Positions 5,575-12,565 of a stretch of DNA of 14,569 nucleotides are shown here, piece by piece. The position numbers and the translations under genes are program-made. The stretch is taken from positions 1 to 14,569 of the forward strand of contig JAISEA010000052.1 of NCBI GenBank assembly GCA_031264475.1, in the 5' to 3' direction. Each line of letters begins with the position of its first letter. The first letter of the stretch is position 1. The notes under the pieces were generated by a model. The model was not told the DNA's origin, ran no database searches, and saw only the letters and a list, made by a program, of their open reading frames with translations. Source of the DNA: Treponema sp. GTDB lineage: Bacteria; Spirochaetota; Spirochaetia; Treponematales; Breznakiellaceae.

Positions 5575-6609
5575 TTGGAAAAATTCGCTGACGAAGCGGT
5601 TATTGAAGTATCCTCTGGTAAAGGCGGAAACGGTTGCGCCGCTTTCCGAAGGGAAAAGTTCGTGCCAAAAGGCGGACCTGCCGGTGGAGATGGGGGAAGA
5701 GGTGGGGATGTAATCTTCACCGTCCGAAAGAATCTACGAACACTAGCGCATCTCCGTCATAGGCACGAGTTCAAGGCTGAAAATGGACATGATGGACAAG
5801 GCGGTGGCAAATACGGCAGAAACGGTGAGGATATCATCGTGCCGGTGCCGCCCGGAACCGTGCTGAAGGACGCAAACACAGCCGAAGTTCTGGTAGACTT
5901 CGGTAAGACTCCGCAAGACAATAGACTTCTCAAAGGCGGTAACGGTGGGTGGGGCAATATACATTTCAAGTCTTCGGTGAATCAAGCCCCGCGTACCGCT
6001 CTGCCGGGTAAAGAAGGAGAGAGTCGGCTTCTCAAAGTGGAGCTATTGTTGATAGCCGATGTTGGTTTTGTTGGATTTCCCAACGCGGGTAAATCTTCGC
6101 TGTTGGATAGATTCACTAATGCACATCCAAAAATCGCTCCCTATCCCTTTACCACGAAAATTCCCAACCTTGGCGTGTTGACCGCCTCTGGACGCGACAT
6201 CATCCTTGCGGATATTCCGGGGTTGATAGAAGGCGCTTCAAGCGGTCTGGGGCTTGGTATTCGTTTTCTGAAACACATCTCGCGCTCCGCGGCTCTCGCC
6301 TTTCTCATTGACCTCTCTGACGACAACTATCTCTCTGCATTTGATACTCTTCAGAAAGAGCTTGAGAACTTTTCCCCTGATTTGACACGAAAGAAACGAC
6401 TCGTCATCGGCACGAAAATCGACACTGACGGCACAAGCGAGCGTCTACAGGAACTCAAGAGAAAATACCTTGCGGAAACAGTCGTAGGCGTGTCTGTCTT
6501 TTCAGCTGAAGGTCTCGAAGAGCTGGAGAGCTTGATATTGAAGCTTGTGCAAGAAGGGGAAACCAAAGAAACTACTTGGAAATCTGAACCTTGCGCTTTC
6601 AAACAATGA
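5575..6609 (+). CDS. obgE: GTPase Obg/CgtA
   Basis: Obg GTPases act in 50S assembly and stress control. The N-terminal Obg fold has its glycine-rich repeats (for example KGGPAGGDGGRGGDV, 32-46). The G domain follows: G1 GFPNAGKSS (167-175), G2 FTT, G3 DIPGLIEGAS (213-222), G4 TKID in place of the usual NKxD, and a G5-like SAEG. The protein ends soon after the G domain, so the optional C-terminal OCT domain is absent. I chose the TTG at 5575 (MEKFADEAVIEV, 344 residues), which matches family N-termini. The TTG at 5560 lies in the terminator T-run. Neither has a proper RBS. Gene identity is firm; the start is uncertain. Confidence 0.93.
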   Translation: MEKFADEAVIEVSSGKGGNGCAAFRREKFVPKGGPAGGDGGRGGDVIFTVRKNLRTLAHLRHRHEFKAENGHDGQGGGKYGRNGEDIIVPVPPGTVLKDANTAEVLVDFGKTPQDNRLLKGGNGGWGNIHFKSSVNQAPRTALPGKEGESRLLKVELLLIADVGFVGFPNAGKSSLLDRFTNAHPKIAPYPFTTKIPNLGVLTASGRDIILADIPGLIEGASSGLGLGIRFLKHISRSAALAFLIDLSDDNYLSAFDTLQKELENFSPDLTRKKRLVIGTKIDTDGTSERLQELKRKYLAETVVGVSVFSAEGLEELESLILKLVQEGETKETTWKSEPCAFKQ

Positions 6610-6646
6610 GCCTTCTATCCCTTAGCTTTATTTTCAATCAACCAAT

Positions 6647-7831
6647 ATGAAACTAGCGATATTCGGGGGGAGTTTCAATCCTCTGCATATAGGACATCTC
6701 ACGTTAGCGTCCGCGGTAACTTCGCTTGGCTATGACCGTGTTATTCTTGTTCCCGCGTTTGAGTCGCCGTTCAAACAGGGCGTAACAAGCGTAAATCCGC
6801 AAGACAGGCTTGATATGCTTGCGGCATCTATTCCTGCGGACGTGCAACTCGCAGTGGATGACTGTGAAATCCGACGAGAAGGCGTCTCCTATACCATTGA
6901 TACCCTCGACGACATCGCTCGCCGCTACTACCCGGACGGCAAATTGGGACTCGTTATTGGCGACGATCTCGCGCAAGACTTTCCTAAATGGTATAAATAT
7001 GAAGAGATTCTCAAAAAAGCCGATGTTATCATTGCCTCTAGGTTTCTTTCTTCTCTCAATGAGAACTCTAAACTTGACTTGAACAAACTCCAATACCCAC
7101 ACAGAACCCTCGATAACGTGGTGATTCCTATTTCTTCTGCGATAATTAGGGAAAAGATTGCGAAAAACGAGGCGTGGAAGTACTTTGTGCCGCAGGGAGC
7201 GCGGGTCATTATTGAAGAGCGCGGTCTCTATTCTCAACTTCCGAAGCCCAGCTCTCAACTCTCAAGCGCCCTCATCTACCGTATGGAAGACGCGACCCGC
7301 GCTTTAGTAAGTCCTTCCCGCTTCTTGCACTCGCGCAACGTGGCTCTGCTTGCTGAAGACCTTTGCGTCCGTTTTGGACTTGACCACCACAGAGGCTACC
7401 TCGCGGGCATAGTTCATGACATCTGCAAGTCATTTTCTACCCAAGAACTGATTGACATAATCAAGAGAAACGGAGGAAAGATTTCAGAATGGGAGAAAAA
7501 GAAACCTTCCCTTCTCCACGCGCCAGCCGGAGCGTTTTTTCTGAAGGAAAGGTTTGGTATTCAAGAAGAAGACATTCTTGAGGCGGTGCGCGTTCACACC
7601 GCCGGCGCGAAACACATGGGACAACTCGCCAAAATCGTGTTTATCGCCGACAAAATAGAAGTAACCCGCCCCAGCGTCCGCCCCAACATTCGTGAACTAT
7701 GCCAGCACGTGCATGCAACTATGTCTCTCGATGAGCTGTTCTCCCTCATTCTGAACGAAACGGTTGACTTCCTGCGGTCAAGAAACATGGACATTTCCCC
7801 AGACACCCTTCGGGCAGGCACAGCCTGTTAG
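6647..7831 (+). CDS. nadD: Fused NadD (nicotinate-nucleotide adenylyltransferase) and YqeK-type HD hydrolase
   Basis: A 394-residue bifunctional protein. Residues 1-195 are NadD, which makes deamido-NAD from NaMN and ATP: GGSFNPLHIGH (7-17) is the nucleotidyl-transfer motif and ISSAIIRE (162-169) matches SSTxIR with Thr replaced by Ala. A short linker (about 196-207) leads to a YqeK-type HD domain, a family shown to hydrolyse Ap4A symmetrically. Its metal ligands are all visible: H228, H257-D258, H291, H317 and D335. The two genes are often adjacent; here they are one frame. There is no clear RBS. The last nine or so codons (RAGTAC end) lie in repeat R4, which supplies the stop. The usual downstream rsfS is absent. 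Confidence 0.93.
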   Translation: MKLAIFGGSFNPLHIGHLTLASAVTSLGYDRVILVPAFESPFKQGVTSVNPQDRLDMLAASIPADVQLAVDDCEIRREGVSYTIDTLDDIARRYYPDGKLGLVIGDDLAQDFPKWYKYEEILKKADVIIASRFLSSLNENSKLDLNKLQYPHRTLDNVVIPISSAIIREKIAKNEAWKYFVPQGARVIIEERGLYSQLPKPSSQLSSALIYRMEDATRALVSPSRFLHSRNVALLAEDLCVRFGLDHHRGYLAGIVHDICKSFSTQELIDIIKRNGGKISEWEKKKPSLLHAPAGAFFLKERFGIQEEDILEAVRVHTAGAKHMGQLAKIVFIADKIEVTRPSVRPNIRELCQHVHATMSLDELFSLILNETVDFLRSRNMDISPDTLRAGTAC

Positions 7832-8071
7832 ACAACTTCACAACGGGTGTTGCCTGAAAAGGGGACCCGCTTCCACTGAGTTGACGGTTACGCTTGCTTT
7901 GCAAGCGGAACCTACGCGTTGTTAGAGAGGCGTCAGCGCACCCTTCGGGCGTTTAAATACTTCACAAGGGGTGTTGTCCGACAGGACGGAGCCACGCTTG
8001 GAAACAAGTGGAGCCTGCTCGTTGTTAGAAGAAGGGGCAGAGCAGGACGCTTTAAAACACCCGAAGGGTGC
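7802..8071 (+). repeat. Intergenic repeat cluster R4 between convergent genes
   Basis: About 270 bp filling the whole gap between the 3' ends of nadD-yqeK and the NDK-like gene. In order: ACACCCTTCGGG with a short insert (CAGGCACAGCCT) breaking the hairpin; a CTTCACAACGGGTGTTG tail; the second hairpin GGTTaCGCTTG/CAAGCGgAACC (7886-7912); a hairpin variant CACCCTTCGGGCG with a CTTCACAAGGGGTGTTGTCC tail; a divergent hairpin near 7990-8015; and the closing ACACCCGAAGGGTG (8057-8070). It ends four bases from the NDK-like stop codon. The order parallels R1. No gene is supported. Confidence 0.87.
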
Positions 8072-8074
8072 GTA

Positions 8075-9235
8075 TTAAACGGTCGGCTGAAGATAATCGA
8101 CAACAATATCCGCCAATTTGTTTTCGTTGATGCAGACGATGCCTGCCTCGCGGGTGAAACTTTCGCTTGAATCCGAAGCGTGGGCAGTATTAACCATTAC
8201 GTTAGAGCCGAATTCGCGACGCACAGTACCGCCCGGAGCCTTGAGCGGGTCGGTCGGACCAAGCACGTCTCGGATTTTTTTCACGGCATCAACGCCTTCG
8301 TAGATGATAATCATACACTTTACAGGATGGGACTGCCCATTAGTCCCTGGTTTCACGCCAGACATGAAGCCTACGATTTGGGCAAATTGGTCATGGGCGT
8401 ATTCAACGCCGAAACTATCAGCCAGCGCCCTTTCCGTTTCCACGCTCAGCGAAAGGGAAAACTCCTTTTCAAGCAATTCCCTCGCGTTTTTTCCGAAGAT
8501 AGGCGCCAACTTATTCTTCAAAGCTACTTCAACCGGACCGTAGAACTCCAGAGCTTGTTCAAGCGTGAAGCGATGAACCTTGACGCCGATAATTCGCAGA
8601 CCGGTTCTTGTGAACATATCTATGATATTACCGGGGCGAGACGATGCGTACTGCCAATTATCCGGCTTGATAATGACCAGAGTCCGCTCGATTCTCGATA
8701 CATCTGGGTATTGCATACTGATGATATTCTCTTTTCCCTTGAGAAACGCGGAAAATAGAGCCAAGTCTTCGTCGGCGTCCTTTTGATTTCTGGGAGTAAT
8801 AACCGCGGGCTCAAAGTAATCAATCTTGTCTGGATCATTAGGATCGACGATAAGATCGGAATAAGTGTCGCGGATAGTTTCCCGATCAAGAGATTCCTCG
8901 CCAATATGGTCAGGGTAGATGTGTCCGCAAATGGTGGCGAGCTTTTCGCAAGGATTCTCGCCCTTGAACAACAACAGAAGGGTGGGATGTAGCCGCCCCT
9001 CCAAAGGCGCGAACCGCCGTTCCACATAATCAGCCAAGAGGGTAACAGCGCCAGCAACGACATTCTGCTTACGCAACGTATCCGCATACTTCCGCGCCAA
9101 ATCCGCGTCAGGAGCGAACATTTGCGCGCCCACAAGTTCAAGGTCAGCCTGCGACAACAGCCGCGCAAGCACGCCGCCCGTCCTACTTTTCGCCACCGTA
9201 TATGGCGTAACAAGCACATAAGAAACAGTTTCCAT
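8075..9235 (-). CDS. Nucleoside diphosphate kinase-like protein with two NDK domains
   Basis: A 386-residue protein, over twice the usual NDK length (about 140-150). The C-terminal half is a recognisable NDK: TLVIIKPD with Lys190, TGLRIIGVKVHRFT, YEGVDAVKKIRDVLGPTDP, GGTVRREFG, and the active-site NTAHASDSSES with His352, the residue that is phosphorylated. It carries an insertion of some tens of residues between about 235 and 305. The N-terminal half (about 5-130) looks NDK-related (YVLVTPYT, TLLLLFKGENP, ETIRDTYSDLI) but lacks both the Lys of KPD and the His, so it is probably not catalytic. The gene lies 20 bp after the GH20 gene, with an AAGGAGAA RBS. Likely role: NTP balancing, or a regulatory relative of NDK. 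Confidence 0.8.
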   Translation of the reverse strand: METVSYVLVTPYTVAKSRTGGVLARLLSQADLELVGAQMFAPDADLARKYADTLRKQNVVAGAVTLLADYVERRFAPLEGRLHPTLLLLFKGENPCEKLATICGHIYPDHIGEESLDRETIRDTYSDLIVDPNDPDKIDYFEPAVITPRNQKDADEDLALFSAFLKGKENIISMQYPDVSRIERTLVIIKPDNWQYASSRPGNIIDMFTRTGLRIIGVKVHRFTLEQALEFYGPVEVALKNKLAPIFGKNARELLEKEFSLSLSVETERALADSFGVEYAHDQFAQIVGFMSGVKPGTNGQSHPVKCMIIIYEGVDAVKKIRDVLGPTDPLKAPGGTVRREFGSNVMVNTAHASDSSESFTREAGIVCINENKLADIVVDYLQPTV

Positions 9236-9255
9236 AAATATTCTCCTTATTATAT

Positions 9256-10506
9256 TCAGAAAAGCGCCTTTTTCGCGTCCTCAAGCTCGCAATCCATATC
9301 CTCCATCAGGCACTTTTCTTCCATTTGCAAAAGGCGAGAATCATCCGGATTAAGGATATGTTCAGGAATATTGAGTTTTTCCCCGAAAAGATACGCTTCA
9401 TTTTCATAAAGCCACTTCATAAATTCGCTATATGGTCTGCGATTTTCACCAAACCATCCTATTTCGGCTAGGGCGGCAAGGCGGTAATACGCATTAAACG
9501 CCAATTTCGCATGGCTCGTAACCGACTCTGTCCACAAAGGCGCCTCTACGCCAATGATGTTTTCTGGCTTATTGACGCCATTCAAGACGGGATTAAAGCC
9601 GTAAGTCTTCTTGAAAGGAGTCTTCACATAAGGATAATCCATGTAAAGATACTCACAGTTAGCTATGATAGTTTGCTGACCATCGTTAATCCATTGAACC
9701 GTTTTTTCACCAAGTTGGTCGCGGCTATCCCAATGAAAGCAAATCACGGAAGTATCCGCCGCGTCCATGCCGTCATTGTAGACAATCGTCTTGATATTTC
9801 GCCGTTTAAGGCTATCGCGGAACAAGTTTTTTGCGTATAACTTCAAATCTTCGATACGATTCGTCCCCAATTCCTTCATTTTCGCCTGACATTTCGGACA
9901 AATCTCCAAGTGTGTGAGCCGAACCTCGTCAAAATCAATATGAAAAGTCTTTGCCGAGAATAAATCTGCAAGCGCGAGAAGCAATCCTTCCACAAAGCGC
10001 ATGGCGTCATCGTTCCCTATGCAAAGCGTGTTTTCCAAGACGCCGAAGTTACCCGGAACCTCGATTTGTTCACCAGAACAAGACAATTCTGGATATGCCG
10101 CGATGAGCGCGCTCGAATGTCCGGGCATACCCAACTCAGGAATGACTTCTATACCGCGTTCAGTTGCGTAAGCGACGAGATCACGAACTTCTTCTTCGGT
10201 ATAGAAGCCCGCATGAGGCGTATTATCGCGGAAGTTTTTCTTGTGAAAGCCGCCGTAATAGGTAAATGAGCGCTTTGTCGCTATTTCCTCAAGCCGAGGA
10301 TAAGCCTTCAAAGCGATACGAAACCCCTGATCATCGGCGAAATGCCAATGAAACTTGTTTAGATGAAGGCGATACATGACGTCCAGGAGACGGCGCACTT
10401 CGTTCACGCCGAAAAAGTGCCTCGACACGTCAAGCATCGCCCCCCGATAGCCATAAACAGGCTCTCCCTGAAATGATTCTCTTTTAAGAAGTGATTCGTT
10501 AGCCAT
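9256..10506 (-). CDS. Glycoside hydrolase family 20 beta-N-acetylhexosaminidase
   Basis: GH20 enzymes release terminal N-acetylglucosamine or N-acetylgalactosamine by substrate-assisted catalysis using an Asp-Glu pair. Visible family blocks, numbered from the ATG at 10506 (416 residues): GYRGAMLDVSRHFF (19-32), NKFHWHFADDQGFRI (50-64), HAGFYTEEEVRDLVAYA, IPELGMPGHSSA (122-133), the Asp-Glu pair in HIDFDEV (D193, E194), and LWTESVTS. The motif is usually HxGGDEV; here GG is DF. There is no N-terminal GH20b domain and no convincing signal peptide, suggesting a cytoplasmic enzyme for imported chito-oligosaccharides or muropeptides. A TTG at 10542 would add 12 hydrophobic residues, but a promoter-like TTGCCT-N17-CATACT overlaps it. 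Probably an operon with the NDK-like gene. Confidence 0.9.
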   Translation of the reverse strand: MANESLLKRESFQGEPVYGYRGAMLDVSRHFFGVNEVRRLLDVMYRLHLNKFHWHFADDQGFRIALKAYPRLEEIATKRSFTYYGGFHKKNFRDNTPHAGFYTEEEVRDLVAYATERGIEVIPELGMPGHSSALIAAYPELSCSGEQIEVPGNFGVLENTLCIGNDDAMRFVEGLLLALADLFSAKTFHIDFDEVRLTHLEICPKCQAKMKELGTNRIEDLKLYAKNLFRDSLKRRNIKTIVYNDGMDAADTSVICFHWDSRDQLGEKTVQWINDGQQTIIANCEYLYMDYPYVKTPFKKTYGFNPVLNGVNKPENIIGVEAPLWTESVTSHAKLAFNAYYRLAALAEIGWFGENRRPYSEFMKWLYENEAYLFGEKLNIPEHILNPDDSRLLQMEEKCLMEDMDCELEDAKKALF

Positions 10507-10519
10507 AGAAAATAGTATG

Positions 10520-10542
10520 ACATAAACCACGAAGAAAGGCAA
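10520..10542 (-). promoter_or_regulatory. Candidate promoter of the GH20 operon
   Basis: On the minus strand TTGCCT, a 17-base spacer and CATACT resemble a sigma70 promoter (four of six in each box). Transcription would begin within about 10 bases of the ATG at 10506, giving an almost leaderless mRNA, which fits the lack of a Shine-Dalgarno sequence there. Motif call only. Confidence 0.35.
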
Positions 10543-10565
10543 GTCTTTCCATCGCGTCTCCAGAG

Positions 10566-10578
10566 CGCTTGTTTACAA
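10566..10578. repeat. Relic of the second intergenic-repeat hairpin
   Basis: CGCTTGTTTACAA is identical to 13 bases of repeat R3 (4362-4374: the left arm, loop and start of the right arm of its second hairpin). The rest of the element is not present here. Probably a fragment of the same family. Confidence 0.4.
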
Positions 10579-10600
10579 ATTCTATGCTCTAGTTCTGATA

Positions 10601-10980
10601 AAAACTCCGTATCTCTTGGAAAAATGATCCGTATCTCCTCCAAAAAACGCCGTATGATTTTTAAAAAACTCTTGATCATTTTGGAAAATCTCCCGTATGA
10701 TTTTTAAAAATCTCTTGACGTTTTTGGAAAATCTCTTGACGAGTTCGGAAAATCTCTTGACGAGTTCGGAAAGCCCCTTGATGAGTTTTGAAAAACTCCC
10801 GATGGTCTTTGAAAAACTCCGTATCTTTTGGAAAAATGATCCGTATCTCCTTTAAAAAACGCCGTATGATTTTTAAAAAACTCTTGATCATTTTGGAAAA
10901 TCTCCCGCATGATTTTTAAAAATCTCTTGACGTTTTTTAGAAGACCTCTTGACGATTTTCAGAAATGATCCGTATGGTTT
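10601..10980. repeat. 21-bp tandem repeat array D with an internal 125-bp duplication
   Basis: About 17 imperfect units on the pattern CTCTTGACGAGTTCGGAAAAT and variants (CTCCCGTATGATTTTTAAAAA), 21-23 bp each with an A-tract per unit. A higher-order duplication is clear: 10601-10725 and 10813-10937 are both 125 bp with only about four differences. The three most uniform 21-bp units lie between them. The minus strand is open in places and gives spurious MIKSFLKIIRRF-type repeats. The end unit (10959-10973) shares an exact 15-mer, inverted, with array A. The array fills the upstream region of the GH20 gene. Confidence 0.88.
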
Positions 10981-11049
10981 TGTACCATTAATATACTATG
11001 ATGTATACTAAACGTGCCAATTGAAGACAAAGTCTGTTTAATATGAGGA

Positions 11050-11151
11050 GGGGGGCGCTGTTTCCAAAACGAGGTCGTGCGCGCCCGCCCTAGTGTCGCG
11101 CCCCCCTGTCTCCAGACCCGCCCCGCATGGCGGGTTGTAAAGGGCGGGTCT
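11050..11151. other. GC-rich double hairpin block
   Basis: Two strong inverted repeats in a very GC-rich stretch. GGGGGGCGC (11050-11058) pairs with GCGCCCCCC (11098-11106). AGACCCGCCC (11114-11123) pairs with GGGCGGGTCT (11142-11151) and encloses a competing small hairpin CCCGC-ATG-GCGGG (11122-11134). No T-run follows and no gene is evident. It may be a separate intergenic element or a structured RNA; nothing identifies it further. Confidence 0.5.
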
Positions 11152-11195
11152 TCCGCCACCCTCCAATTCCGCACGAAAGCAGGACAAAGCAGTTA

Positions 11196-11343
11196 AAAAC
11201 ACCGCAGGCTACGCTTTTAAATAGACTTTGCCTGTTGCGGTCAGCGGCGCCGCCTTTCAAACAACGCCCGTTGCGAAGCCGTTAAACACCCTTCGGGTGT
11301 CAAACAACAACCGTTACGAAGTCGTTAAACGCCCTTCGGGTGG
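11196..11343 (-). repeat. Intergenic repeat cluster R5
   Basis: Mostly in reverse orientation and more degenerate than the others. It includes AACACCGCAGG-type and GGTCAGCGGCGCCGCC segments, two reverse tails (AACAACGCCCGTTGCGAAG and CAACAACCGTTACGAAG), the intact hairpin ACACCCTTCGGGTGT (11286-11300), and a final CGCCCTTCGGGTGG. The GTG that opens the following pseudogene frame lies at its right edge, so the repeat marks where the gene's own 5' end is lost. Confidence 0.75.
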
Positions 11344-11886
11344 CGGGGCGACCTTTTCAGCGGCGGACTAGGAAGCGCGACCCATTACCTTTGGGCGGGC
11401 TGGCGCCGCAGAACATCCACGAAGTGAAAGGAAGTTTCTTTACGCCAAAACTCTGGGCGGATAAGTCAAAAGAATACCTCGAAAAAGTATTCGGGGCGGA
11501 TTGGCAGAAAGAATACTACGTGTGGGATTGTGCGGCTGGCACGGGGAATCTGCTTGCCGGGTTGAGGAATAGATACAATGTCTGGGCGAGCGACATCAAT
11601 CAAGAGAAAAGTTTTTAGCGCGGAGGCGCGAGCTGTTCTTGACGCTGGTCTGGAATTGTGGAAATATTATCACGCCAAAATAAAAGGCAATAGAACCGCT
11701 TCCGTCAACGCCTCTTTTTACGATATTCGGGAGTTTTTCCAAGGACGTAACGACAAGGGAACCATGAAACCAAGGGCTGAAGACGAAACATACAACAAGC
11801 TGATCGGAACTCTGCGGGAAAAATTGCGGACTTTGACGGAAAAAATACAGCCGAAGGTCTATGAATACGGTTTCTTGAAGGAATAA
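11340..11886 (+). pseudogene. Remnant of an adenine-specific DNA methyltransferase / RM enzyme
   Basis: Two overlapping frames look like the two ends of one large protein. The first (to 11618) has IHEVKGSFFTPK, LWADKSKEYLEKVFG and the SAM-binding motif I DCAAGTGNLLAGL, then NVWASDIN, as in N6-adenine methyltransferases of type IIG or related systems. It stops at a TAG. The second frame (shifted by one; sense from about 11606 to 11886) reads SAEARAVLDAGLELWKYYH and FYDIREFFQGRNDKG and ends at YGFLKE, like the C-terminus of such an enzyme. The catalytic NPPY motif and the whole middle are gone. The 5' end is cut by repeat R5. Joining of both pieces to one ancestor is an inference from recalled similarity. 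Confidence 0.65.
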
Positions 11887-11929
11887 GATCAGAAGACAGG
11901 AAGAGCGTCCCCTTCCCCGTTAGAATAAT

Positions 11930-12508
11930 TTATAAAAATAATGATACGGCGCAATATAATAATAATATCGCCATTATTATATTTAATATTTTCCCATGTT
12001 TATTAAATAATATGCTGAATAGTGAGCCAAATAACGCCCAACATATTGTCCCGGTAAACCCCACAAACGCCAATAAAAACACGAAAAATATCAATATCGG
12101 AACCGCTTCATAATATACCAAGATATATGACGACATCGCCGTTATTCCGTAAATTATAATCTTGGGATTTATTAACTGCAATAACGCCCCTACCAGAAAA
12201 CTGCCGTTATTGTTTTTAATTTCATGCGCCTTTGAAGGAACTAATGTTTTTATAATTAAATATACCATATAAGCGGCGCCTAATATTTTCATGGGGAATT
12301 GTATTTTAGGAATCAGTGTATATAAAACAGTGGAAAAGACTAAACACAAAATCATTACAACAAAGAAGCCGGCAAATATTCCAAGATTGAAAACTATTCC
12401 TCTTTTGAAACCCACGTTTTTTGTATTATTCATTGACATAATATTATTTGGACCTGGAGTATAAGCCATAATGAAAATATATGAGAGAAATGAAACCCAC
12501 GGAAACAT
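11930..12508 (-). CDS. LysE/RhtB family amino acid exporter
   Basis: A 192-residue inner membrane protein with about six hydrophobic segments and the family signature YTPGPNN near the N-terminus (residues 16-22), followed by a GFKRGI loop and a central INPKIIIYG segment. Members export amino acids or related small metabolites by proton antiport; the substrate cannot be told from sequence. The start is the ATG at 12508, not further upstream, because a perfect AAGGAGGT (12513-12520) sits five bases before it. The gene is visibly more AT-rich than its neighbours (many ATA, TTA, AAT and AAA codons), which suggests acquisition by transfer. It stands alone, with repeat relics upstream and the methyltransferase remnant beyond its 3' end. 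Confidence 0.88.
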   Translation of the reverse strand: MFPWVSFLSYIFIMAYTPGPNNIMSMNNTKNVGFKRGIVFNLGIFAGFFVVMILCLVFSTVLYTLIPKIQFPMKILGAAYMVYLIIKTLVPSKAHEIKNNNGSFLVGALLQLINPKIIIYGITAMSSYILVYYEAVPILIFFVFLLAFVGFTGTICWALFGSLFSILFNKHGKILNIIMAILLLYCAVSLFL

Positions 12509-12512
12509 GATT

Positions 12513-12520
12513 ACCTCCTT
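12513..12520 (-). promoter_or_regulatory. Ribosome binding site of the LysE-type gene
   Basis: On the minus strand AAGGAGGT is a full anti-16S match. It decides the start at 12508 in favour of the upstream in-frame ATGs at 12523, 12529 and 12565. Confidence 0.8.
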
Positions 12521-12565
12521 CATTCTTACCATTATAAAATTCGTAAATACCTTTGTCAACTGCAA

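Noticed and set aside
10404..10910. Minus-strand ORFs starting MIKSFLKIIRRF in array D
   Set aside because: Two copies come from the 125-bp duplication. They are low-complexity and repeat-derived, with no RBS or domain.
11130..11165. Intrinsic terminator at the GC-rich hairpin
   Set aside because: The stem is strong, but no T-run follows on either strand.
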